Assembly: GCA_949316495.1 (NCBI GenBank)
Contig: OX439000.1
Location: 68,373,070-68,437,069, forward strand
From: Amphiduros pacificus
Taxonomy: Eukaryota; Annelida; Polychaeta; Phyllodocida; Hesionidae
DNA length: 64,000 bases
Reading direction: 5' to 3'
The notes under the pieces were generated by a model. The model made no database searches, was not told the origin of the DNA, and saw nothing but the letters and a program-made list of their open reading frames with translations. Made by a program: the position numbers and the translations under genes. Numbering within the stretch: the first letter of the stretch is position 1; the number at the start of each line of letters is the position of its first letter. This document shows, piece after piece, positions 27,001 to 40,276 of this stretch.

Positions 27001-30000
27001 AAGGCGTCGAGGCTTGGCCACAGTATTCATCTGAACCGCTATCATATTGACACTTCGATTGACGCCCAGCACAGTCAGATGCAATTCTATGCACGGTCCA
27101 CCCTCATCAAACTCCATCTTTGATCTGGAGAAAATGACCATCTGCCTTTTTGCCTCATATAATTTTGCAAACCAAACCTGACTAAAACACGTTATTGAGT
27201 AGCACGTGTCTAGCTGTGGCCTATAAGAATTCATAGGAGGGACTGCAATATTGCCGATGGCTCGTTATTGATGTTAAGCCTTGACTGCCCAGGATTTGTC
27301 CACACTTCTTATATTAGCATATATTATTGGCTGGCCTGGTGGTGGCCTTGGAGTCAAAGGGAGCATCTTGCCTGCTCAGCGTCGAGAGGTGGGTGAGAGG
27401 AGAGATCGCGACCCTCATTAGACAGGATCAGTTATGTGTGCCGCCTGACTGAACTCACAAGCAGATCACAGAAAGGTAAGTAGTGATCAGAGATGGGAGG
27501 ATAAGGGAGGGGATGTGGCAGATCAGGCCAGCTTCTGACACACGGGGGACCTGTACAGCCAATCTGGCAATTAGTGCTCACGGCTGTAATCTATGTGATG
27601 ATCCTGTGTGATGTGGCAGCCAGATAGGAAGGACTGGGGCCTGACACATTGCCAACAATAGCCCACACCCCATCACCACGAGCAGGAGAGCCATAGATAA
27701 GAACACAGATAAGCAACATTCAATAATACATTATATGACCCCGTTTTTAACACGCCAGCACGAATAAGAAATAAAGGGCCAAAAAGCCATCATATGTTGA
27801 AATCTATATCGAACTGTATCTTGGGAAAGGGGTCATGGGTAAGATCGCCTTCCGTGTTGTATTATTAAGTCAGACATATAGAAGAACAAGTAGACAATAG
27901 AGGTCGATATACAATCCTAAAGCAGAATCAGATAAACAAAATACAGATAAAACCCATCTATGGTAGTCCTTTGAATAGAAGTATACAACAGTAAAAGGTC
28001 CATCTCGCATTATATACACATTAGCCGTTGATAAGTATTGATATGATATGCAGTTATGATAAACAAACTGCATTATTTATATTTCTGCTTCTTCATATAC
28101 TAATGCCATTTGAGAAAAGGCATTTCATATCTCACATATATTTGGTTAGCGTGAGCCAAGTAAATCACATTAGGTTGTATCTACACTATGACAGGTTGAT
28201 TAATACATCATTCATGTATATTTTGAACACTTTCCTGACCTATGCAATTTATGTTTTTATTATATCAAGCACAAATGAATAATTATAAATGCAATTATTT
28301 TTTTAAGTAAAACGTACTTTCTTGCACGCAAAGCTATACAAAAGCTGATAAATACAATTCTTCATTACTACATATACATTTGTATCTGAATATCAAGAGT
28401 CAGTGAAATAATGTGTATTAATTATGATATAGAAACACACATTTGCGAGTTATTTTCCATAATATCAGCAAAACCGAAAACCTCGCATTGTGTCTTGTAT
28501 ATGTATTTTGTATCATCTATGCATTTAAACCTACGACTGAAATCAGTCATAGTTACTTATAGCCAACAAACCTCTACTGGTCGCAACGTTGTGTTTAACA
28601 GCTCTACGAATATTAATCTTAATGGAAAAAATCATATTACTCCATTTATAATTACCACTGTGGCAAAATATCTTATCCCTTTTCCCATATATTTATGCCT
28701 TTCTCAACAATGTCGCCATAAGGTTCCTGTCTGAGGGACGTAGAATGAAAAGTCTCTAATAATATATATGTATGATTACCCATATGAATCACATCATGTT
28801 GTGTGAATAGTTCTCTACTCGGATTTACACCTACATGGAAATGTTCAAAGCAAAGCTTTTAAGCTAGACTGCTATCGGGTTGCTACCTGTATCGTTCTGG
28901 ATGGCATACGTGTGACCAACTTACCGTCTTCCATCAATCATCTGATGCACTTTGTCAACTCTCTGTGTCCATGGTATGAAAGCCACAAACCATTAAATCA
29001 GCCTTGACATTTCGCAGAAGGTATATATATATGCCATTAATGTTATACATTATTCTGATGTGTATCAGGAAATTAACCGCCTTGGGGTTAATAATATAAC
29101 CAAAATGGAAATAGCAGACGTAAACAATGCATGTAAATGTACTCAGCTTTACTTCATTCTATGTTTTACACATCAAAATATCTACTTCTATCACATGTGT
29201 ATGTACTGAGCTAAAATATGTACGAATATGTACATACAAACATTACTAAGAAAAAACAGTAGTAGTTATAATTGGGTGATAGTTGGAGTGATACGCCCAT
29301 TTTGAACTTCAATTATCCAAATATTATTTGTTATAAGTAAAATCATATTTATAACTGTCATGCATCTTGAACATTTTAAAGTCACAAACTACAAACTTAT
29401 CTCCGATCTGTTATCGAACAAAAACGATGTTTAAATGATTTTGAAGACATCAGCTACAAAATGTATGTTATTTTAAATGATTATGTAGTTATGGCATTAT
29501 TTTGCGATTAATTTAAATAAAAATTAGCTTTTTATAGGGAACACAATAAAGTCCATTTCAGACGAATCAATTAAAATTGAGTTAATGTTTTATTTTAATA
29601 TTCAGATCAGGTACACGTAAATATTTTGGTTTAATTTAACCAAATATAAAATTTAATGAGAACAGGTAATTGCGAGTCTAACCAAGAGAAATCATATCTG
29701 TCCATGGAAAAAAATCTGTCGTGATCATTTAAGAATTGCAGTAATTATAAAACTAGTTATCAGAACTAAAATAAAACGCTAAGTTTACATGAATGGGATA
29801 AAGTTAATGTAATTTCTGATATGATATATGTGAGTTATAGATTTACTGTATGCATTTGTTTTAAAAAATGATGCTAGTAATGTTGTGCATGACATTTCCT
29901 TGCCAGAATCCTATTATATATTGCGGTAAAAAAGCATTCAAAACACATTTTTGTTTTACGTTCGCTCCTCAACCGGCTGGTGACCAAACGAAAGCCTCTT

Positions 30001-32056
30001 AAAGTGGTGTGGCTTCTCCTATAGCAAACGCACAATATGAACTTTTGTGTAAAATAATAAAGTGATTTCTCATTAGTGCGTGCCGAACATAGCTATATAT
30101 GTTATCAGAAAAGGCTCTGAAAATATGAACAGTTATTGGGGATTGAATTGATACCATATCATCATGAGGATGGCACGTTTACTGATTCTAGGAATATCAC
30201 AATAAAACATTTCCACTTGACAAGAGATATTCATTGGATCAAAACGAGGATCAAACTTATTTTTTTAACCATAAAACGTTCACCATAAATAAACATGGAC
30301 TGATCAAGGTAGACTGAGATAAAAAATATTTCAGGACCAGTCCATTTAATGTTTTTTTAAAAGACGTGAATACAAGATGTAACTCATTTGAAATAGGTAA
30401 AAAAAACATGGCAGTATTTGGTATCATCAACATTTTATACGTAACTATTGTATACCACATCAAAGAAATGTCACAGTTTCCCTTTGAGTGTCATATTACA
30501 CAGCCGATGTTTGCATTGTTCCACTGCCATAAAGGCATTTTGCGAAAATGTCTGCCACCTAGCAAGATCCATGTTGAGTTCTCCCAAAGCGGAAATGTCA
30601 CGTTACCTGTACCATTTGTCTCTTTTAGAAGTCACACTAAAATAGCAGGTGAACAATGGCATTCCTGACGCCAAGTATTTCAAGTGCACATTTTGCCATG
30701 GGTGGGCATCGAGCAGATGAATCAAAACTTGCCGCACCGTGTTGCCGGCATTCACCAAACAGCAACAACGGAAATAATCTCACATAACATCTCAGCAAAC
30801 AATCATAGAACGGAAAAGGCTTGACACTTCTTACATGACGTGTTTGCAAAAAAAAAAACTCAGTGTATATTAGTAACAAGGATTCATAACTAGACAAATA
30901 TTGTAGACAATAAGGGAGAAATACTTTGGGTTGAGTCTGTTGATCCTTATGTAGTTTTAGTCTAAAGGAGGAAAAGGTCATGGGCATGGGAGTACAGCTA
31001 TCCCCACGGGAGTCAGCAATCACACCAGACAGTGGTCGCAATAGTGTGTCACGTGAGACAAACAAAATGTCCATTGCCTTAGTGGCCACAATGCTGTAGA
31101 AGTTGTCCGCTGTCAATTAAGGAGGACCATGGGCGAGCGGGGCCAAGGACTTTAGTTAATTAAGAAATTATTAGGCAGTTTCGTGATGGCAATGATAGAA
31201 GACAGCTGGGCCTGTAGCTTTGGCAAAGCAGTGCAGGGGCTAAGCCAGGAATCACAGTCAGATGCCCGGCTGATATGTGTCTTTCTGGATGATATGTCTT
31301 TTGAGAGGAGATGATCAGCGATGTGACCAGTCTACTCGTCTTACCAAAGGTCTCCTATATCACAGTGGATGTGAACAAAAGCTTTAAGGCATCTCCAAAC
31401 AGGGAGGCAAAACACAGCGCCTTGGCAGGCTTCAGGAAGACACCATGTCTACTAAGGATGAACTACAAACCTTGTTTTATCCATAGGCAGACTTGAAAGC
31501 AGACCTCTGTTCAGGTATCATGCAAACGACAAACAGCATCTTTATGCCGATGCCACACACAACACATTCGGCACATCTCTACCATCGATCCACCTTATTT
31601 GGACTGGATTTTTCCTATAACAGACAGTGATGAAGAGCCTCTTTGTAAGTTATAATCTGTCTGGCTTGAAGTGAAATGGACTGCAGTCGGGGATAGTTTC
31701 ACATCTTGCAGACAAATGATGACGGACGATGCTCTGTGATTGCAATTGTCAAGTATTGGCTTTCATATGGTTCGGGTAAGAATGCTTGTATTTGATTTGT
31801 CAGAATAAACAGGTTATTGGCGTTTATGACAGTTTTATGAGGGCACACATCACATAGGGTTGGTCAAGGAAAATGTCTTCTTGGACATTGGCCACTATTT
31901 GTTGGTGTATACGTAAACACATGCTTTTCCCATTCCATCTCATTAATGAGATGAAAGATATTATCTAATTCAACCCAGCTCGAAAGCTCCCAAGCCTTGT
32001 AATTACTCTATGCTTCGTCTCACAAATTTCAATTTATTTTCTTTTTTCTTCTACAG
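24061..32056. other. non-coding stretch upstream of the lectin gene
   Basis: It includes a CA microsatellite at 25511-25550. Higher-GC patches lie at about 24960-25170, 26600-27700 and 30960-31300; between them (27720-30640) the DNA is strongly AT-rich. The longest open frames (24337-24816 + and 30637-31116 -, 159 codons each) show no domain or codon pattern I recognise. If bases 1-257 are a first exon, this is intron. Confidence 0.4.
25511..25550. repeat. (CA)n microsatellite
   Basis: This is a CACA-rich tract with GCATA and CATA interruptions. Confidence 0.9.
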
Positions 32057-32115
32057 ATTGGCAAGGAGGTGGAGCTGATTTTGTGACCTAGTGGGCAGAG
32101 TGCTAGGCTGCAGCC
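32057..32115 (+). other. 5' UTR part of the first coding exon
   Basis: A pyrimidine-rich tract CTTTTTTCTTCTACAG ends at 32056 and makes a good splice acceptor, so the exon carrying the start codon probably begins at 32057. The 59 bases up to the ATG contain no other ATG. An in-frame TAG lies 12 bases before the start codon, which fixes the ATG at 32116 as the first possible start in this frame. Confidence 0.6.
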
Positions 32116-32194
32116 ATGGAGGGATGGCTGTATATGATGGTGTTCCTTACCATGGCACTGGTCAACAGCAGCACAACAACAAAAGATAATAAAG
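32116..32194 (+). CDS. SUEL-CUB-sushi protein, exon 1 (signal peptide)
   Basis: This exon encodes residues 1-26 and the first base of codon 27 (MEGWLYMMVFLTMALVNSST...). A hydrophobic core at residues 4-16 followed by small polar residues is a standard secretory signal peptide, with cleavage likely around residues 17-20. The start codon lies in an excellent context (GCAGCCATGGAG), and an in-frame stop just upstream rules out an earlier start in this exon. The exon ends AAAG followed by GTAGGT, a good donor in phase 1. That phase matches the acceptor of the lectin exon 13.6 kb downstream; the joined codon is GGT. The family association comes from the downstream exons, and the join itself is an inference from phase and order. 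Confidence 0.72.
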
Positions 32195-33667
32195 GTAGGT
32201 CATGCCATTTTTACAACTCACTTAACTCTTAACTTTATATAGACAACCAAAAGCCGATTGCATGCTCCCAACAATCCCAACAAAAACATAGCGTGACTGA
32301 TCATCTCTCACAAATGAGGCGCGGAATCCTTATAAAGAAATTATATCTAAATGGTGAAGGGGCCAGGCCATGACTCTTATTCTTGAGATTTGTGGTGATA
32401 AATGAAATAATTCTTCAGTCAGTGTGATGTATTATCTGGACATGTTGGTGTCATGCAACAAGGGGAATAATGTGAATTAGAATGGCATGAATATGTTGGC
32501 CACCAACAATGGTGAAGTAGGCATCAAATGTTGTGTGTCCTTATCCAACAATGGAGCTCAGGTGGCATCGCAGCTCAGCCCATTTAAAGCCTCTGTGGCA
32601 TTTTCCACTGCTGAATATTTCTTATGTCTAACTGTAAACCATGTGTATGGACGCTTTAGTAAAACATGGCTTAGTCATGTTTCTTGTCTTTGACTTTTTA
32701 CAGTTTCAAAATCGTCCATACCAATTTTTAGTGAGAACATTATTTCATGTGCCACTCTCTCATAGTGCCACGTCTGTCATATGTACCATTACATTTTAAA
32801 AATAAAGTAACATTTTACACGGTGCTAGTATGTAGTTGGTGAGGGTAAGCTTGTAATGGAGAACCTGTTCTTGTCTTGTAGTTACAGTCAAAACCTAGTT
32901 GTGAATGCCATTTGTGGGGGCAAATTGCATGCACACGAAGGGCAGGTCTCTGGCGAAGATGAGACACAGGAAATTCATTTCCCGTACTTAATATGTTACT
33001 ATAAAGAATATGATAGGGTCTGTCACGTTCTGCAACAGCCTGAAGCCGTCATGACTTGTTTGACAGCGGGCGGAAAGTGTCACATTTATCATGTATGCCC
33101 TGTCCCTTCTCTTCATGTGAACAGTGGTATGAGTTTTGCTATATCACGCAATTTCATTGACCTGTCAGCTTCAGAAGGGTGTGTTAAAGTGTGGACACCT
33201 TGGGGCGTGGCTAACCCTCAATCGGCACGGGTGTACAACACGTGACTGTTCCGTGGTACATGCCAAGCTCTCATCTTACAACACGTACTTGCACATTATA
33301 TGAAAGTATGCTTGAAAAGCCCTCGGTTTATAAAACCTTAGACTACAATCTCATTGTAGCATACTCCACCGGTAGAGAAATTTGAATTGGTTTGAATTAC
33401 AACTAAATGACTTTTAACTCTTCGGCACCCTACTCTGCAAAGTTTAACATCAGTTTATTGTTATGCTTTTGTTATATTCATGACATGAGCACAACCTATG
33501 ACTTATAAATGTAAAAAATGGAATATAAATGTGATTGGTTCCATTTACAGTACCTTTTCTTGTGTTTTCACGCGTAGGTTAAATTAGGTTTTATAAAGCT
33601 AATATTCACGAATTGTCAAGAATACTTCGTCTTAAAGTACAACTTTGTTACTCGCTGATATTTATTT

Positions 33668-33775
33668 ATTAGAATAAATAAATAAATAAGTAAATAAATA
33701 AATAGAATAAGATAAAATAAAAACAACATAAAACAAAAACAAACAAATGAACAAAACAAAACAAAATAAAGAAAT
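33668..33775. repeat. A-rich simple repeat (AAATA/AAACA)
   Basis: AATAAATAAATAAATAAG-type repeats pass into AAAACA/AAACA repeats. It could be the decayed tail of a retroposed element, but nothing recognisable precedes it. Confidence 0.85.
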
Positions 33776-36592
33776 GTATTTGATATTGAAATATATGCCT
33801 GGCTGCAGTATATTTATGCTGCGGTCGTGACTTTTACAGACAATGCTTTCTGAATGTAATAGGATAGAATTATTTTTGTACGGTAATATTCAATATCCCG
33901 AGGGTAGAATTAACGTGATTCAATTAATACCACTAGTGCTGATGCGTTTTTAAGACGACGGTGAGAAGGATGAATTTTAGCCTGTGATATACTGTTACTT
34001 ACTAGATTGTCACCGAGATATTTTAATCAGATATGGACACTCTGCATCCGCTACTGCATGCTATCAGGAGACCTTCTCTGTGATTTTATGGAAGGGGTGT
34101 CGCAATTCATATTGGTGTACACAATACCTGTCTGCATATTGTGGGTCTTGGTCTCAAATGTACTGTGTTATGGTTAGACATTTAATACTTTTTCATATAA
34201 TAAGTGTTTAGTGAGAAATGATAGGGTATCCATATGTATATATTTCCTGAATATGAGTATTTTGAAACATTTTTCATCCTTTTTTGTTCTTGCACGATCC
34301 AATCATCGACACCAATTGTTATAATATGCGCGTCTTAAAAGATTCCCGTTTTTTGTTACACCAGTTAAATGTTGATGATTTGAATTACATACCAAATATG
34401 ATTCTGCAATAATAGTTATATGATATGTAAAATATGTTTCGAAATAGCTTTAGCATCTTATATATGACGTCTGTAAATTGTATCTATTAAAAAAGATTAT
34501 TGTTTTGATATTCATATCAACAATGTTATGTTTTAAACATTATTCTGAATTAAAACACTACATGCTGAACGTTTCAAAATCTTTATGACAACGACTTCGT
34601 CAACTGACATTATTATTATTATATTACTAATTACTTGATATAACTAAGAACAGTCGCTAACATTTCAATTAAACATAGCCACGATATGACTTTTTTGCAA
34701 TTTGATAAAACCTACCAGGCGTAAATAGCATGATACTAACATGTTTATTATCAAAATGCACAATTTCCTGCAGGCTCCTTTATCCACAAAACATGATTTT
34801 CTGGAATTACCCGAGGCTGTTTTTTGAATTAACAAATGTGAATAATGAAGAATGTTCGTGTCTTGATGATTTGCATTCTAGTCAAGCATTCTTCCTCAGC
34901 ATTGAAGAGTTCCAATCAAATCTTTATTTGGCCAATTCTGTGACAGAAGCTACTATTATTCAATATTACCAGAGCTTTGTAACTACTTTCATTAAAGTAA
35001 CATCACAAAATACACGCACTTGATGTGTAAAGTGTATTGTTTTATCGGCACAAATCACACTTTGCAATCCATCAATTTGCCACCTGAGAAAATTGGCAAG
35101 ACTTGATTTATGGGTATCAGTCAATTGCGGTGCCCCAGAAATAAGAAAAATATTCTCTCAAAGCTATTGTGCTTAAACAACATTATTGCAGAATGCGTGA
35201 TGTTATTACACCTAACAGTTGTATTATACACTGTTACATCGAATTTAGCAATTATCTGATCACTGTGATTATATGGCTTATTGTATTAAATGGAAATCTT
35301 GTTTTCTATGAATGTGAGTGTAATATCAGAGAAAAAGCAAATTCTCGAGAGACTGTAGGCTAGGGATGAATATTTTCCTAATGATGAATGGTCGCAAGGT
35401 TATATTGCACACGGTAATAGCTTGTTTTCTTACAATAGAATGCAAGAAGCTTGCTTGATAGGAATCATAAATAAATCTGACTGAGAGTGGGTTTGAGAAA
35501 TTGCTATTTTTTCACCATTGTCCCAGTGGGTTTGCCCAGCAGTCGCAGCTCATAAGTTCTCCCCTTGACCAGTCTGAATGGGCTGCCCAACAAAGTGACA
35601 CTGAAGGCAATGTTAGCAGGATTGCCAATGAGGGACCCGGCGATTCCCATGCATTAGGCCCTTTATGTGTCTTGTATGTAGGGCAGAGGAGTGTGTAGGG
35701 GCGATTCTTTGCCGCATTGTCCTAATACAAAGCAACAAGCCAAACAGGATGTCTGCCCCATACTATAACAATGTGATTCGCATTGTTCATATCTCAACAT
35801 CTTGCTTTTGTACGGCGCTTCCTTGGTACATTCCATCTTTCTTGGGTAAGCTGCCTTTCTCACGAGGCATAGCGCGATACAATGTATAAGGTACCAATAC
35901 AAGAGTAATCAAAGATAAAGTGCTGGGTGAAACCTGTCATAAACGACAACTTGAATAGCCCAGCAACAATGTCCCAGCCAGAAGGGTTATATAAATTTGC
36001 AGAACCAAACAAAAAATGCATTTCATGTACAGTGCAATATGTAAGATTATGTGCTATGCCATTGTCAGTAGTTGTCAATGTGTACATGTTCTTGTGGCAA
36101 AAGTAGACAAATAATTAAGCAAAACATTCTTTAAAAATGCTCCAAAGCCTTGCATTGTGAAATACAAACTTTTCTAATACATTGAAACACTATATAGATA
36201 AAGTGTAGACGTTAGTTATCTGTGTTTGAATGAGATTTGCGCACCAATATATTATCCCATTCTTTCTGGGCATTGGCTTTTGGTGAATATATGGCAGATT
36301 GATTTGGTTATAGGATATGTCCATGCGAGTCACGGAGGGCATTTTGCTGATACATAATGTACATTATGGATATTGGCCATCTGTTTAGGATGTTTTCATT
36401 AGCTAGCTATATTACTACCTATCAGATGACCATGATGGCCAAACGGTCTTGGCACTGAGCCGCAATCTCCATGTTATCACACAGTGGTAGACCTTTCTAG
36501 ACCTTTAATTATAGCTGAAGGTTTGTATCAAATGAAATGTATCTTGTTTGATAGCCATTTATTATATTATCTCCACATCGATACATTCATAT

Positions 36593-36614
36593 CAGACTAT
36601 ATATATATAGTCTG
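36593..36614. repeat. 22-bp perfect palindrome
   Basis: CAGACTATATA is followed by its exact reverse complement. The TA-rich centre makes chance or repeat-driven origin likely. Confidence 0.75.
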
Positions 36615-39540
36615 AACAAATCTCATTCTACAATGAATACAAAATTTGATCATCATAATTAATGATTGCGTAAATGTCAATTACACACCATGAATTGACA
36701 AATGTTTTTGCCTTATAAATTTGAGAGAAAAATAAAATACAAACATCTCATGCCTATTCCGCTAAAAATAGATCTATATTCATTGCACATATTATCAATT
36801 ACGCCAAGTGAAATTTCATCTTTTATAATGACTTGTTATATTCATAAATTGTGTCTTTAGAGGATTTTTTTTAATTATTGTAAATTGGCAGTGAATAATA
36901 CATCAACGTCAGATGCAGATACAGAAGGGACATGCAAGATTATGTGATTGCAAATTGGTGTTTCACTTGGATCTAGAATACTAGAGAGTACTTATATTTC
37001 AGTTTAATTAGCAGCTGGATATCAGACCAGGATGATATAGGAGAGAATAAATGGCCCCAGGCTAGACTTGGTATATCAGTGAGAACAACAAGACCTGGAA
37101 CAAACGAACGGAAAAGACAGTGTAATCCTGTAGGCGGATTTAAGCCTTATTTCTTACCTGGCAGACTGATGGTCTTTGAAGATTGAAAGGAAACATGAAG
37201 AGTTGGCCCAGGTGTGGTGGCCATAAATATGATGCTATCATCTGCTTGCTCGTCCACAAAGCAATCGTGTGCCATCGCTACGATTAGCTAATTCGCCACA
37301 TTAGGAGATTGGCGAGTCATTACCAACAGACAACGCTTAATTAAAACTGTTAATCATATCAAGTAGAGTCATCAGTCATTTGTGTTTTGATTGAAATGAC
37401 ACATATTGTTCTTATAGCAGCCTCGTTTACGTACTTAATCATGGACTACAAGTAGGACCAGGGTACTTATGGTAGACTGGTCTTATGGAGCATGTTATGC
37501 GATAGCCTTTCCAGGCCTTCCAAGCATTTACCAGCTGTACCAGCTTCCATAATCTCTGGCTTTTTGCATCATTTAGCACGTAATCTGCACGGCAGCACTT
37601 CATAGAAAGCCACAGATTTATTCCTATATTCCATAAAGAAGGATATTGGAGGTTGTTTGCCAATAATGTCAAGAAACGTGGCTTAAGCACGATATATTCA
37701 GGCAAAAGCAATCCAGTGTAACATGAACACTAACGTTACTGAAGGGACCCATTTCGATTTGATAATATAGTAACATTTCTCACCAGAGTGAGCGTGGCAT
37801 TTGTCCTGATTGATGGATTGTGCACTATCATGAATGAAAAGATCCAAACCCATAAAATAATTCATAAAAAGTCTACAAAATCTCGAGACTAAGAGTTAGA
37901 ATTAAGTTCAGATATTAAGTTTCAGACTTAAGTGCTCATAGTTATATATCGACGCATATTCATGTCTGTGTATTATGTAATCACAGTATAATATGTATCA
38001 TGACGTACCTAATACATATAGCTTAAGCTGCCTTTGCAAATCTGTCAGGATCTGACAAAAAGCTGGGTCATATTACGTTTGATATAACGTGAGATAGGGC
38101 TGCTAAGAATAAAAAGATATTAGTAGTGTCTCCCGAAATGTTGAGCTCGTTCATGTTGACAAGACATATAACTAACATAACAGCATACACAGGAAATGGT
38201 GACTTCATTCTTAGATGCAAGGAATCGACGATAATGAGAAATGTACGTGTTAAGGGCTTGGCGAACACATCCATATCGTCATAAAGCGCTCTCCCAGAAT
38301 AACCCCACTGTTAGACGGATACAAATCTTAGTTGGGGGTTTTGGCTGTATTTATACTACGTTTAATCATATTTGGATGAAAATATACATAGACCAAGCTA
38401 TTTCTTGTTAAATGTACAGGATAATTGTTACTTTCGGCCTATTTTGAAGAGAGATAGTGCCAATGGTTATGACATCGGCCTACTAACCACAATGCCAATC
38501 TATCAAGCCTCTTTCTCGTGAAAATGGACACACCATGACAGAACAATTACATCCTGTTATTATCATAATATTAGTTTAATGACACAATCATGTCACCCCA
38601 ATTTGGACACATAGTTGTTTCCTTATTTGTTGTCTGCGATTAGCACCCCTAGTGTTATAATTGTACATGTCATCCACTTCGGCAAATATCAATGGGTGCT
38701 TGGTAAATGTTTTCTCAGCCTTCCTTATATTCCCTGGGGATACATCTGGCTGCAATGTTTAAGATGACAAAGTCGGTCAATGTCACATATGCAAATGCTG
38801 GGTTAATTGTCACTTGCAGCTTTTACCTATCAAATAAATAGAGATTGAGATATAATTAGTCTAATGTGAATTTATGCGCATTTATCAAAGTAATTTGCTT
38901 GGAATAATACTAAAAGCATTGATGATCGTTCTAAAAATTCATGTGTGACAGCGATTTTTACACGATTTAAGAATATGCAAACACAGAACCAAACACATAA
39001 AGAACAATCGTGCCTCGTAGATTACTATGCAAATTTTAATAAATTATGACAGAAATGAATAATATCTCACAACACTGTGTTTGCATATCTATCAATGCTG
39101 TGGAAATAGATTACATCATGTTTGATGTGGGAAGTAAAATTAGATTATCAATACAGGTTGAATGTCTGGCAAACAGATCTTGTTTATATGGGTTGAAGAA
39201 AAATTCAACGATACTAGAGGAAGTGTAATTGAATTATGGGAGGAACAGTTCTATTGTGAGGCTATTATAATATAATAAGAGAAAGCTTTGAAGTGTGTCC
39301 CCTGGGAGCAGTGTTGTCCATTTGTGATGTGACATGGTACAAAGGCCAGGTTGGGTCAGCTGCTTTTGCCTGTGATGCCAGCAGACAACACCTGGCCAGG
39401 CCTTGGATCTGGTGCTAAGTAAACTAGAACAAGGCTTGCAGGTGTATGGAGATTGGGCCCTATGCGGAGAATGATGTGTCCTTCCTATATTCCAGACCAT
39501 ACCCAACCCTCTGAAGCAAGAATGGCAGTCGATGCTTGTA

Positions 39541-40035
39541 ATATAATAATAATAATAATAATGATTTATATAGCGCTATATCAGACTAAGTCTGCTCTAA
39601 GCGCTTCTCGAGATAATGCTTCCTGAATAAAAACGTCTTTAGTTTTTTCTTGAAAGTGTCCACTGTTTTACAGTTTTTCACCTCAAGGGGCAGGGCATTC
39701 CAATTTCTTGGAGCATATACCATGAAGGCCCTGTCACCATATGTTTTCATATTAGTCTTGGGCACTGTATATTCATTTTTTTCATTAAATCTCAGTCCCA
39801 AATCAGATTTTTTACAATTTAATAATTGAGAAAGGTATTTTGGGGCAAAGCCATTCTGTACCTTCCATGTTAATAGAGATATTTTAAAGTCAATCCGCGC
39901 CTCTACAGGCAACCAGTGAAGGTCCATAAGTTTTTGCGTAATATGATCCCTCTTTTTAAGTTTACCTACCACTCTTGCTGCAGCATTCTGCAATTTCTGC
40001 AATTTGGCTAATTCTCTATTCGTCGCGAAAATGTA
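39541..40035 (-). mobile_element. CR1/L2/Jockey-type LINE, 3' end with ATT tail
   Basis: The minus strand encodes the C-terminal part of a non-LTR retrotransposon ORF2, about 150 residues. Signatures in order are FATNRELAKLQKLQNAAARV, HITQKLMDLHWLPVEARIDF, KTYGDRAFMVYAPRNWNALP and VDTFKKKLKTFLF, all typical of the region after the reverse transcriptase. After the stop comes AGCGCTATATAAATCATT and a tail of six to seven ATT units (39543-39562), the usual 3' end of such elements. The copy is 5'-truncated: upstream of FATNRE the match fades, with a possible frame change near 40040. The C-terminal frame is open from 40002 to 39586, so this copy may be younger than the LINE at 2539-3075. It lies antisense in intron 1. 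Confidence 0.88.
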
Positions 40036-40276
40036 TGACGCTGATCAAATGTGCGGAGGAGGGTCTGGTATAGAATACACGATTGGGGTATTGACTTAGT
40101 TCAAACGAGTGGAATGAGGATGGAATATTATGCCTCGCCCTGCACCCAATGACTTTACACAGTTCCCTGGACATTAGGTTCAATTACGCACCCCATCGTC
40201 AGCATAACGTCTACTTGTATTACCTTGAAATCTGGAGCGCAATTTATAAACGCTCCTTTCGCGACGAATAGAGAAC
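40013..40276. repeat. 19-bp inverted repeats at the LINE 5' border
   Basis: TTCTCTATTCGTCGCGAAA at about 40013-40031 recurs as its exact reverse complement at about 40258-40276. The left copy overlaps LINE codons (FATNRE), so the right copy may be an inverted duplicate of LINE sequence. Alternatively the pair could be terminal repeats of a roughly 264-base MITE that abuts the LINE. No clear target-site duplication was found. Confidence 0.6.

Noticed and set aside
30637-31116. 159-codon minus-strand open frame
   Set aside because: No recognisable domain or supporting context.
32856-33245. 129-codon + open frame in intron 1 as an extra exon of the lectin gene
   Set aside because: No phase-1 acceptor/donor pair that would fit the neighbouring exons, and no domain.
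38450-38515. tRNA-like text (CAATGGTTATGACATCGGCC) resembling a SINE head
   Set aside because: No B-box follows at the right distance, so a second SINE could not be supported.
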